64,000 nt of DNA from the NCBI GenBank assembly GCA_020636745.1, contig JACJXH010000003.1, positions 310,001 through 374,000 on the forward strand, in the 5' to 3' direction. How positions within the stretch are numbered: position 1 is the first letter of the stretch; the number at the start of each line of letters is the position of its first letter. The notes beneath the pieces are model-generated. The model was not told where the DNA came from. It did not search any database and saw only the letters and a list, made by a program, of their open reading frames with translations. Origin of the DNA: Lentimicrobiaceae bacterium (GTDB taxonomy: Bacteria; Bacteroidota; Bacteroidia; Bacteroidales; Lentimicrobiaceae). Of this stretch, positions 16,958 through 25,615 are shown one piece after another. Made by a program: the position numbers and the translations under genes.

Positions 16958-19771
16958 GTACTGGCTGATGGTGCTGATTAAAAGCGATGGACGAATAGGT
17001 TTTGCCAGATAAGCATCACATCCAGCATGCTGACTTTTTTCCTTTTCACCCATCATGGCATAGGCAGTTTGTGCTACCACAGGCAAAGCTGGTCTGATGA
17101 GTTTAATTTGACGAGTTACTTCATAACCATCAATACCCGACAGTTGGACATCCATAAGAACCAAATCAATATTATGATTGTTTCGCACAATCTCAATGGC
17201 ATCTTCACCTGTTTTTGACCATAAAAGTTCTGCTCCCGAACGACGCAGGGTAGCAGCTAAAAACTGAAAATTTGACTCTACATCTTCTACAATCAAAATT
17301 GTTTTATCGACCCACTTACCTGTGGTTGAAGCTATATTGTCAATTATTTGATTATCCATTGCTTTGGTATTCTGAAATATTACCGGTAAAATTACTGAAA
17401 ATAATGAACCATGGGGTTGTAATAACTCATAAGTTACTTCGCCATTCAGCAAATTTACAATCTTTTTAACAATATTGAGCCCAACGCCCATTCCTGTATA
17501 TTTTCTGTCAACACTGTCATCCAGTTGTCTGAACCTTTCAAATGCCATCTCTACCATATCTTCAGGAATACCAGGTCCGGTATCTTTAACGTAAAATCTG
17601 ATTTTACCTTCGATTGATAAATCATAACCCAGCTCTACAAAGCCTTCAGTAGTAAATTTAAATGCATTGGTTAACAATTGGTTGATAACCTGGCGGATTC
17701 GCTGACGATCTGCTGTAATATAAAACTCTTCCGGATAAAGGGGTTTATTTAATTTGAATTCAATCTTTGAGGTTGAAATTAAGCCGGACAATTGGCGAAT
17801 AAAACTATCAAGAAACTCTTTGACTTCAAATTCATAATTTACCAACTCAACAGAACCCGATTCAATCTTTGAGATTTCGATAATATTGTTAAACTGATAT
17901 AATAAATTCCGAGAATTTTCAAAAATCTGTCCGCTGTAGGCATTTCTCATCTCTTCCGACAAGCCTGATTCAGAAATTAAGGCTGCAAAACCGACAATGG
18001 CATTTAAAGGAGTGCGCACCTCATGAGAAATATTTGATAAAAATGCGGTCTTTAATTTATCTGATTCTTCTGCTTTTATTTTGGCCTGGGCAATGGCTTC
18101 AGCTGAAGCATTCTGAAGTGTAAAATCCTTAATAAATGCCCCAACATGCAATAAATTATTGATGTATATGGGAAATGCTGTCACTTGTAATACTTTTCGT
18201 TGCTCATCAATAGAAACATCATACTCTTCAACCACAACAATTTTATTCATTATAAAATTATTGAAGGTATTAAAGAACATATGTTTCAGATATCGTCGCA
18301 ATGATTCTTTTTTCCCTTCAATTTCAGCGAGCTCAAACTGAATTTCCCATACCTGTCTGCCTTTGGCAATTTCAGGAGAAACCCCGGAAATGTTATATGC
18401 TGCAGAATTCCATTCAATCACCACTCCATTCGAATCAACAATTATAACACCATCGGCAGACTGTTCTATAAAACTCCTGAATTTCAATTCATTTTCGCGC
18501 AACTCATCTTCTTTGCGCTTATTGTCAATAGCCAGACCAATCTGATTAGAAACAAACTGCATGATATCCAAATCTGAATCGGTAAAAACATCTTTTTGCT
18601 TATAACTTATCAGCACCAAGGCTCCTATCACCGATTTACCGCTCTTCAGCGGCACTCCTAAGTATTGCTGAATTCGATTATCAAAAGCATTGATAACTCC
18701 CTGATTCAACAGGGATTTAATCTCCATGTTCGATTTAAGAATAGCTTGTTCACTTTCAATAACCAGCCCGGTTAGCGAACGATCCGCCAGTAATGGGGAC
18801 ATATTTTCAAATTCATCAATTAAAAAAGGGATCTGCAGTACACCGGTTCTATTATCTTTAAGAATTACTCTGAAGTTAGTTGTATCAATGACTTTTGAAA
18901 GCTCTACCCTGATATTCTGCAGCAATTCAACCAGGTCATTGGTTAGCATGACAGCATTTGTAATATTATAAACAACCTGCTGTAGTCTTTCACTTCTGAT
19001 TCTGCCGGAAATATCTTCAACAATATGGATAAATCCTGAAATAGAACCCGATTCATTATGAGTTGGATAGCTTCTCAGGTGCGCCTCAAATGTTGAGCCA
19101 TCAGAGCGAATGCCTCTTGTAAAAAGTTCAGATGGCATTGATAAAGCAGGATTGTAATCTTTTTCATCGGTGCCCAAAATGCTGAGAGTGGGTTCGTATA
19201 AATCACTGAACTTTAGCCCAACCATTTCATTTTTAGAGTAGCCAAACATTTTTGCCTGAGTACTATTTACCATGATAAGATTGAATGCCGCATCAACTCT
19301 TGCAAATCCAAGTTCAATATTTTCGACCAGGGATCTATAGTTTTCTTCTGATTGTCTGAGTGCATTTTCAGCTTGTTTACGGCGCGCTTCATCTGCCATG
19401 CGGCCAATTGCCCCCTTCACCGACATGGCTAAACGATTATAATGCTGTGGCGATTTCAGAATATAGTCATCAAGTCCTATTTTCATTGCCATAACAGCCA
19501 CCTCTTCACTTCCGGTACCTGTAAACATGATAACCGGCAATAAAGCTTTCACCGACCTGATTTTTATCAGAATTTCAATACCTGTTGTCCATCTGAGCTG
19601 ATAATCTGTAATCACTATATCAAAGTCAAGTCTGGACAGTGCGGCATTGAAATCATGATTATCTATTATTTCCTCTACATCAATCACAAACAACTTGCGT
19701 AGCTCTCTGATAATAAGCATTCTATCATCAGGATTATCATCAATGAGCAATACTTTCAACAAATCCGGCAT
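16952..19771 (-). CDS. Hybrid sensor histidine kinase (REC-PAS-GAF-PAS-HisKA-HATPase-REC)
   Basis: A cytoplasmic hybrid kinase of 939 residues with no transmembrane segments. Domains in order: receiver (1-120, phosphoacceptor Asp56 in VITDYQL), PAS (about 140-255), GAF (about 275-415), PAS (about 425-550), HisKA with His583 in NISHEVRTPLN, HATPase_c (about 690-800; VKDTGPGIP and GMGVGLNIVKK), and a C-terminal receiver (about 822-939, Asp874 in LMDVQLSG). The N-terminal receiver shows it is itself a phosphorelay target. It starts 31 nt after the stop of the sensor kinase gene at 19803, so the two form an operon. No DNA-binding regulator lies nearby. Confidence 0.92.
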   Translation of the reverse strand: MPDLLKVLLIDDNPDDRMLIIRELRKLFVIDVEEIIDNHDFNAALSRLDFDIVITDYQLRWTTGIEILIKIRSVKALLPVIMFTGTGSEEVAVMAMKIGLDDYILKSPQHYNRLAMSVKGAIGRMADEARRKQAENALRQSEENYRSLVENIELGFARVDAAFNLIMVNSTQAKMFGYSKNEMVGLKFSDLYEPTLSILGTDEKDYNPALSMPSELFTRGIRSDGSTFEAHLRSYPTHNESGSISGFIHIVEDISGRIRSERLQQVVYNITNAVMLTNDLVELLQNIRVELSKVIDTTNFRVILKDNRTGVLQIPFLIDEFENMSPLLADRSLTGLVIESEQAILKSNMEIKSLLNQGVINAFDNRIQQYLGVPLKSGKSVIGALVLISYKQKDVFTDSDLDIMQFVSNQIGLAIDNKRKEDELRENELKFRSFIEQSADGVIIVDSNGVVIEWNSAAYNISGVSPEIAKGRQVWEIQFELAEIEGKKESLRRYLKHMFFNTFNNFIMNKIVVVEEYDVSIDEQRKVLQVTAFPIYINNLLHVGAFIKDFTLQNASAEAIAQAKIKAEESDKLKTAFLSNISHEVRTPLNAIVGFAALISESGLSEEMRNAYSGQIFENSRNLLYQFNNIIEISKIESGSVELVNYEFEVKEFLDSFIRQLSGLISTSKIEFKLNKPLYPEEFYITADRQRIRQVINQLLTNAFKFTTEGFVELGYDLSIEGKIRFYVKDTGPGIPEDMVEMAFERFRQLDDSVDRKYTGMGVGLNIVKKIVNLLNGEVTYELLQPHGSLFSVILPVIFQNTKAMDNQIIDNIASTTGKWVDKTILIVEDVESNFQFLAATLRRSGAELLWSKTGEDAIEIVRNNHNIDLVLMDVQLSGIDGYEVTRQIKLIRPALPVVAQTAYAMMGEKEKSQHAGCDAYLAKPIRPSLLISTISQYL

Positions 19772-19802
19772 ACACTTGCTCCTTCTATTATTAACTTATA
19801 AT

Positions 19803-21806
19803 TCAACGATTTACAACCTTTTCTGCAGCAGGCAAAATAACCTTAAATGTACTGCCCTGGCCTGGTTTTGATTTTATTTGAATCTGACCACCAATTCTTT
19901 CTAACCCTTTCTTCACGATTGTCAGTCCGATACCTGTTCCGGGATAGCTTTCAATGCCATGCAGGCGCTCAAAAACATTGAATATTTTTTCCTGATAGAT
20001 TTTGTCAATACCAATGCCATTATCTTTAACACAAATCTCAACATTATTCCCTGATTCTCTGCTAAAAATTTGAATCTTAATCTTTTTGTCCTTTTGTGTA
20101 AATTTTATGGCATTCGAAATCAAGTTAGTAAAAATCTGAATCAAAACCGGCGAATGAGCGACTACCAAAGGCAATGGATAATCAAGTACAATGTTTACTT
20201 TTTTCTCTTCAATTTCATGATTCAGATTTTTTATCGCCTTTTTAATGGTTTCCTCTGTATCAACAGGGGCAAGTTTAACATCCAGACTGCTCAATCTCGA
20301 ATACTCAAGAAGATCGTTTATCAAAGTTTCCATTTGGGAACCTGCATTGCAAATCCTTTTTATATAAAGTACACCATCTTCATGAATATCTTTTGAATAG
20401 TCCTCAAGCAATGCCATGGCAAAGCCCTGCATGGCTCTTAAGGGCGCTTTTAAATCATGCGAAACAGAACGGGCAAAACGATCAAGCTCTTCGTTAATTT
20501 CAAGTATTCGCTCGGTTCGCTGTTTCACCAATCCTTCCAAATGAAACCGATACTTTTCTAATTCAGCCTGAGCCGCCTTAAGTTCTGAAAGATCATAAAA
20601 TGAACTAACCATGCACTTTTCGGCATTTAATTCAAATATTTCGGCAGAAAACATGCCTTCAAGTTTCTTCTCACCTATCTTAAAATAAGAAAGCTCAAGA
20701 TCTTCAATCCGGCCATCTTTTAATAACATTTTCGTCAGGTGGCTTCTATCTATAGATTTGAGCAATCCCAGCTGGGTTGATTTTCGCCCAACAATTTTAT
20801 CATGAGACAGCCCCAGCAGGTTCGCAAATCTGTTATTGATATCATAAACCAAACCATCTCTGATCCTTGAAATCAGCATCAGATTGGGACTGTTGCGAAA
20901 TGCCTTTTGAAATTTAATTTCACTCTCTTTCAAATCTTGCTCAGCCATTTTTTGTTCCGTAACATCGCGGCCAACAGCAAAAATGGCAGTTACTTTTCCT
21001 TTTTTATTTATTATTGCCTTGTTTGACCATGCCAGCCAACGCCATCCGATGGCAGTTTTGGCTCTTTGCTCATGGTAACTTTTATGCGGATAATTCACCA
21101 GCGATTTAACGGAAGCGGCAGTAACAGCTCTATCGTCCTGATGCACCAACGGCATAAACTTGCGCCCTAAAAGTTCATGTTCTTCCATCCCAAAAAGCTG
21201 ACAATATGAAGGACTGACAAATAAAAACCTTCCTTTATCATCAACTTTAACAACCAAATCATTTAAATTCTCAATAATTAGCTGGAAATCTGCATTAACA
21301 CCAACAGAATTTTTGCTATTGAACTTTAATACATTGGAAAATAAATCAGGAAGTGTTCTGGATAAAACACCATGCAAATCTGTTTCAACAATGCTTGCCA
21401 GATAATAGGGAATACGGTCGATATGAATAGTCACAATACAGAGATTCAATGCATTGTCGGGTTGTGGCTTATTTTTATACTCAATGGCCCTGGGGTAACG
21501 AAACGGGATTGAAACAAAGGATTCAGCATTTTCTGTATTTGATTTCAGCCTTGTAAGGGCATTCTTTATTACCTGCTCAGCGCCAGCATTCCCTGTATAG
21601 CAATTTCCCAGGATTTCCAGCTGAGGAGTATGTTGATTTTTTTTAATTATCCAAACGCCATAAATGCCATCAAATGAAGCAATACAATCACAAATACCAG
21701 CCCAATACAGTTCATGTTGCTGACCCTGGGCTAAATACGAATAACAACGATTAAGCCATGTAGTTAACCTGACAGAAAATTCAACAGAAACACCCTGAGT
21801 ATTCAT
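19803..21806 (-). CDS. PAS-domain sensor histidine kinase
   Basis: A 667-residue kinase without membrane helices. The N-terminal about 170 residues look like a divergent GAF-type sensor (FDGIYGVWIIKKN). Two PAS domains follow (about 172-290, with FQLIIENLNDLVVKVDDKG, and 295-415), then a short coiled coil. HisKA has His450 in RSVSHDLKAPLRAM, the phytochrome-like HWE/DLKAPL subgroup, and HATPase_c follows (about 545-660; VKDNGIGID, GTGIGLTIVKK). It has a full promoter upstream and is followed by the hybrid kinase whose N-terminal receiver may be its partner. Confidence 0.9.
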   Translation of the reverse strand: MNTQGVSVEFSVRLTTWLNRCYSYLAQGQQHELYWAGICDCIASFDGIYGVWIIKKNQHTPQLEILGNCYTGNAGAEQVIKNALTRLKSNTENAESFVSIPFRYPRAIEYKNKPQPDNALNLCIVTIHIDRIPYYLASIVETDLHGVLSRTLPDLFSNVLKFNSKNSVGVNADFQLIIENLNDLVVKVDDKGRFLFVSPSYCQLFGMEEHELLGRKFMPLVHQDDRAVTAASVKSLVNYPHKSYHEQRAKTAIGWRWLAWSNKAIINKKGKVTAIFAVGRDVTEQKMAEQDLKESEIKFQKAFRNSPNLMLISRIRDGLVYDINNRFANLLGLSHDKIVGRKSTQLGLLKSIDRSHLTKMLLKDGRIEDLELSYFKIGEKKLEGMFSAEIFELNAEKCMVSSFYDLSELKAAQAELEKYRFHLEGLVKQRTERILEINEELDRFARSVSHDLKAPLRAMQGFAMALLEDYSKDIHEDGVLYIKRICNAGSQMETLINDLLEYSRLSSLDVKLAPVDTEETIKKAIKNLNHEIEEKKVNIVLDYPLPLVVAHSPVLIQIFTNLISNAIKFTQKDKKIKIQIFSRESGNNVEICVKDNGIGIDKIYQEKIFNVFERLHGIESYPGTGIGLTIVKKGLERIGGQIQIKSKPGQGSTFKVILPAAEKVVNR

Positions 21807-21838
21807 TAAATAAAATCTACATTTTTATTAAACATAAA

Positions 21839-21870
21839 CAAAAGTACAATATAAATATCATTTTATCAAA
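21839..21870 (-). promoter_or_regulatory. Promoter of the two-kinase operon
   Basis: On the minus strand: TTTG at 21870-21867, a 20-nt spacer and TACTTTTG at 21846-21839, 32 nt upstream of the kinase ATG. Confidence 0.72.
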
Positions 21871-22020
21871 TTTCAGCGCTTTATCCCTAAATTTTATTTT
21901 TATTGTTGGAGCCTACTGATGATTTTGCCTGAATCAAAGAAAAACATCAACAGTCAAAAGTCATTTTATTTTCATTCTGCCCTATTGGGTTTCATTACAG
22001 CTTAAAAATAACAAATGAGT

Positions 22021-22028
22021 TATCTTTG
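22021..22028 (+). promoter_or_regulatory. Candidate -7 box immediately upstream of mtaB
   Basis: TATCTTTG (TAnnTTTG) ends 5 nt before the mtaB ATG, implying a leaderless or near-leaderless transcript. No TTG box at standard distance was seen. Confidence 0.45.
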
Positions 22029-22033
22029 CAGCG

Positions 22034-23329
22034 ATGAAAAAGAAGAAAATCGCATTCCATACTTTCGGTTGTAAACTCAACTTTGCCGAAACATCCGCTA
22101 TATCAAGAAAATTTCATGAAGATGAATTTGAATCAGTTGATTTCAAGGACGAAGCGGACATCTACGTTATACACTCATGCACCGTTACAGCACAAGCAGA
22201 GCGTAAATGCAAAGCAGCCATCAGGCAGGCTGTAAAAAGAAATCCGTCAGCATCAATCGCTGTTATCGGGTGTTTTTCGCAGCTGAAGCCCGATGAACTC
22301 AGAAAAATGAAGGGTGTGGATATTGTTTTAGGCAACAGCGATAAATACAGACTTGCTGATTATATTGAGAATCTCGGTGAAGTTCAGCCTGCATCAACCG
22401 ATGATAAACTAAAATCTTCAAAGGTTTTTGAGCCCGGATTTTCGGCCAATGATCGCACGCGTTCGTTCTTTAAAGTTCAGGATGGATGTGATTATTTTTG
22501 CACTTTTTGCGCTATCCCATATGCCAGAGGACGAAGCAGAAGCGCCACTATTGCACAAACACTGGAAGTAGCAGGGCAAATTGCCACTTCAGAAATCAAA
22601 GAAATTGTTCTAACTGGCGTAAACATTGGCCACTTTGGCATACAGCATGGCGAAACCTTCCTTGACTTACTGAAAGGCCTTGAGAAAGTTGAAGGCATCG
22701 ATAGAATCAGAATTTCTTCAGTTGAACCCGAGCTTCTCAACAAAGATATAATTCAGCTTGTGGCTGATTCCGAAAAGTTTATGCCTCATTTTCACATTCC
22801 GTTGCAATCAGGCACCAACAGGATTTTAGAGCTCATGAAAAGAAAATATAAACGAGAAGTATTTGCCGACCGCGTAAATACCATTCATAAGCTGATGCCA
22901 CACGCCTGTATTGCCGCTGATGTCATTACTGGATTTCCGGGTGAAACCGGGGATGATTTTGAAGACACCTATGAGTTTATCAAACAATTGCCCATTTCCT
23001 ATCTTCATGTTTTCAGTTATTCCATTCGCCCGGGAACAAAAGCAGCTCTCATGGATAACCAACTGAGTGAGAGTGAAAAGCAAATCAGAAGCCGGAAACT
23101 TCATCAGCTTTCTGACATTAAAAAGAATGAATTTTATCTGGCCAATCAGCATTCCATCAGATCAGTGCTTTGGGAATCTGATTACCAGGATGGATTTATG
23201 CATGGATTTTCCGACAACTATATCAGATGTAAAAAGCCAATAGATGAAAATGCAGTAAACTCTGTACAAATAGTCAGGCTCTCACACCCGGATCAGGATG
23301 GAATTTATATAATTGAACCCGTTATCTGA
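22034..23329 (+). CDS. mtaB: tRNA t6A37 methylthiotransferase (MtaB)
   Basis: Radical-SAM methylthiotransferase of 431 residues. The UPF0004 domain supplies Cys13 (TFGCKLN), Cys49 and Cys80 for the auxiliary cluster; the radical-SAM cluster ligands are Cys152, Cys156 and Cys159 in CDYFCTFCAIP. A C-terminal TRAM-like segment follows. HTFGCKLN and CTVTAQAERKC point to the MtaB subgroup, which makes ms2t6A, rather than MiaB or RimO. Its substrate nucleoside t6A depends on Sua5, encoded at 7071 in this window. It is followed by the inositol-phosphatase family gene after 34 nt. Confidence 0.92.
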   Translation: MKKKKIAFHTFGCKLNFAETSAISRKFHEDEFESVDFKDEADIYVIHSCTVTAQAERKCKAAIRQAVKRNPSASIAVIGCFSQLKPDELRKMKGVDIVLGNSDKYRLADYIENLGEVQPASTDDKLKSSKVFEPGFSANDRTRSFFKVQDGCDYFCTFCAIPYARGRSRSATIAQTLEVAGQIATSEIKEIVLTGVNIGHFGIQHGETFLDLLKGLEKVEGIDRIRISSVEPELLNKDIIQLVADSEKFMPHFHIPLQSGTNRILELMKRKYKREVFADRVNTIHKLMPHACIAADVITGFPGETGDDFEDTYEFIKQLPISYLHVFSYSIRPGTKAALMDNQLSESEKQIRSRKLHQLSDIKKNEFYLANQHSIRSVLWESDYQDGFMHGFSDNYIRCKKPIDENAVNSVQIVRLSHPDQDGIYIIEPVI

Positions 23330-23363
23330 TATTATTCACTATTGCTTTTTATAAAAATTATCC

Positions 23364-24170
23364 ATGATAAATTACTATGAAATTTGCCTGAAGGTTTGTG
23401 AAATCAGCAGGCAAACCGGACAATTTATAGCTCTGGAAGGAAGCAAGTTCAACACTTCACTGGTTGAGCAAAAAGGACGTCACGACTATGTGTCATATGT
23501 TGACAGAAGCGCTGAGGCACAAATTGTCAATAAACTACGGGAAATTCTTCCTGAGGCGGGCTTTATTGCCGAAGAAGGCACTGCCAGCAACAAAGGCGAG
23601 ATCTACAACTGGATAATCGATCCACTTGATGGTACCACCAACTTTGTGCACGGAGTTCCTGTTTACAGTATTAGCATTGCACTTATGGAAAATACCGATA
23701 TTGTAATGGGTGTCGTATATGAAATAAACCTCGACGAATGCTTTTATGCGTGGAAAAACGGCAAAGCAATGTTGAACAATAAAGAGATTCATGTTTCGGA
23801 ATCAGATAATTTTGACAAAGCACTTCTGGCTACCGGGTTTCCGTATTACGACTACGGTTATTTAGATGCCTATCTTGAAGTATTTAAACACTTTATGCAA
23901 CACACCGCTGGTTTAAGACGTTTAGGTTCTGCAGCTGCAGATTTAGCCTATGTTGCCTGCGGACGCTTTGAAGGATTTTACGAATACGGACTTAATCCGT
24001 GGGACGTAGCTGCAGGAGCCTTTATTGTTGAGACCGCCGGAGGAAAAGTAACAGATTTTAATGGCGAAAAAAACTACATTTTTGGTCGTGAACTCATCGC
24101 AGCCAGCAAAACCATTCATCCTGAAATTCTATCTGTGATCAAACAATTATTCAAAGGAATATCATCCTGA
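23364..24170 (+). CDS. Inositol monophosphatase family protein (SuhB-like)
   Basis: Mg-dependent phosphatase of 268 residues. Metal-binding signatures are EEGT at about residues 70-73, IDPLDGTTNFVHG at about 90-102 and the C-terminal NPWDVAAGAFIVETAGG. It hydrolyses inositol 1-phosphate or related sugar and nucleotide phosphates; in many bacteria the relatives act on several substrates, so the name is family level. Length is normal. It is probably co-transcribed with mtaB and shows no obvious functional link to it. Confidence 0.9.
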   Translation: MINYYEICLKVCEISRQTGQFIALEGSKFNTSLVEQKGRHDYVSYVDRSAEAQIVNKLREILPEAGFIAEEGTASNKGEIYNWIIDPLDGTTNFVHGVPVYSISIALMENTDIVMGVVYEINLDECFYAWKNGKAMLNNKEIHVSESDNFDKALLATGFPYYDYGYLDAYLEVFKHFMQHTAGLRRLGSAAADLAYVACGRFEGFYEYGLNPWDVAAGAFIVETAGGKVTDFNGEKNYIFGRELIAASKTIHPEILSVIKQLFKGISS

Positions 24171-24247
24171 TAATTGCACACCATTTTCTTCATGAAAATT
24201 ACGCGGATATTAGTATATTCGCATAACCATCTATCTATTCCAAAGCC

Positions 24248-25606
24248 ATGTTTAATAAAAAGCCAGCCTTTCTCATTTCTTTTTTAGCAATTTTAATGTT
24301 TCAGATTACAGGCATTCAAGCTCAGGATCAGAAATCAGGAACAATATATAAATTTGACATCAAAGAGGAAATTGCGCCTCCGGTATGGCATAAAACCCGC
24401 AAAGCATTTGAAGAGGCTCATGCATTAAAAGCCGATGTCATTCTAATTCACATGAATACTTATGGCGGCATGCTTGAATCGGCCGATTCAATCCGAACTG
24501 CCATTCTTCAGTCAACCATTCCCGTTTGGGTTTTTATAGATAACAATGCGGCATCAGCTGGTGCGCTGATTTCCATTGCCTGTGACAGCATTTATATGCG
24601 CTCAGGTGCTAATATTGGCGCTGCTACAGTGGTTGATCAGGCAGGAAAACCCTTACCCGATAAATACCAGTCATATATGCGCTCCATGATGCGTTCAACA
24701 GCCGAAGCTACAGGTCGAAATCCTGATATTGCACAAGGAATGGTTGACCCGCGTATCTTTATTGAAGGTGTAACTGACACAGGGCAGGTGATTACATTTA
24801 CCACATCAGAAGCCCTGAAAAACGGTTTTTGCAACGCACAGGCAAACAGCATTGATGACATACTGAAATATACCAAAACCGGATCGTATAAAATAGTAGA
24901 ACAGGAGCTAACAGCAGCTGATCGAATCATCAGTTTTCTAACTAAACCCTATGTGAGTGGAATTCTGATCATGATCATTATTGGCGGAATCTACTTTGAG
25001 CTTCAGACTCCCGGAATCGGATTTCCTTTAGCAGCTGCAGCTACAGCAGCTATGCTCTATTTTGCGCCTTTATATATTGAAGGGCTGGCAGCCAATTGGG
25101 AAATTCTGATTTTTATCATTGGAGTCATACTGGTTTTAATTGAATTATTTGCCATTCCAGGATTTGGTGTAGCCGGAATTTCGGGTATCGTATTGATTGT
25201 AACCGGACTAACACTCAGTATGATTGACAATATAGGGTTTGACTTTTCAGGAGTTCCCATGAGAGGAGTTGTCATTGCATTTTTTATTGTCATAATTGCT
25301 TCCTTTACATCATTGGTTGGTTCACTCTATTTCACCCGAAAACTTTTCGGAAGTCACACCATGTTTGGCGACCTGGCTCTACTCAGCACACAACAATCGA
25401 GCGAAGGATTCACCTCTTCAAGTGTGCATTACACCGAAATGTCAGGCAAAAGCGGAAAAGCCTTTACCATGTTACGCCCTGCCGGGAAAGTTGAGATTGA
25501 AAACGAAGTTTTTGATGCAGTAGCCGAATCAGGTTTTATTGAAAAAGGAGAAGACATTTTGGTTGTGAACTATGAAAATGCGCAACTCATTGTCAGAAAA
25601 GCCTGA
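24248..25606 (+). CDS. NfeD-family membrane-bound ClpP-class serine protease
   Basis: A 452-residue protein with a signal peptide (1-26), a ClpP/crotonase-fold protease domain (about 30-220), four to five transmembrane helices (about 230-370) and a C-terminal OB-fold NfeD domain (about 385-452). The likely nucleophile is Ser103 in NNAASAGALISIA; Lys139 is the candidate general base by analogy with the PH1510 Ser-Lys dyad. Such long NfeD proteins usually pair with a stomatin/SPFH gene, which is not adjacent here. It is convergent with, and 9 nt from, the next gene. Confidence 0.88.
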   Translation: MFNKKPAFLISFLAILMFQITGIQAQDQKSGTIYKFDIKEEIAPPVWHKTRKAFEEAHALKADVILIHMNTYGGMLESADSIRTAILQSTIPVWVFIDNNAASAGALISIACDSIYMRSGANIGAATVVDQAGKPLPDKYQSYMRSMMRSTAEATGRNPDIAQGMVDPRIFIEGVTDTGQVITFTTSEALKNGFCNAQANSIDDILKYTKTGSYKIVEQELTAADRIISFLTKPYVSGILIMIIIGGIYFELQTPGIGFPLAAAATAAMLYFAPLYIEGLAANWEILIFIIGVILVLIELFAIPGFGVAGISGIVLIVTGLTLSMIDNIGFDFSGVPMRGVVIAFFIVIIASFTSLVGSLYFTRKLFGSHTMFGDLALLSTQQSSEGFTSSSVHYTEMSGKSGKAFTMLRPAGKVEIENEVFDAVAESGFIEKGEDILVVNYENAQLIVRKA

Positions 25607-25615
25607 CCAAAAGGA

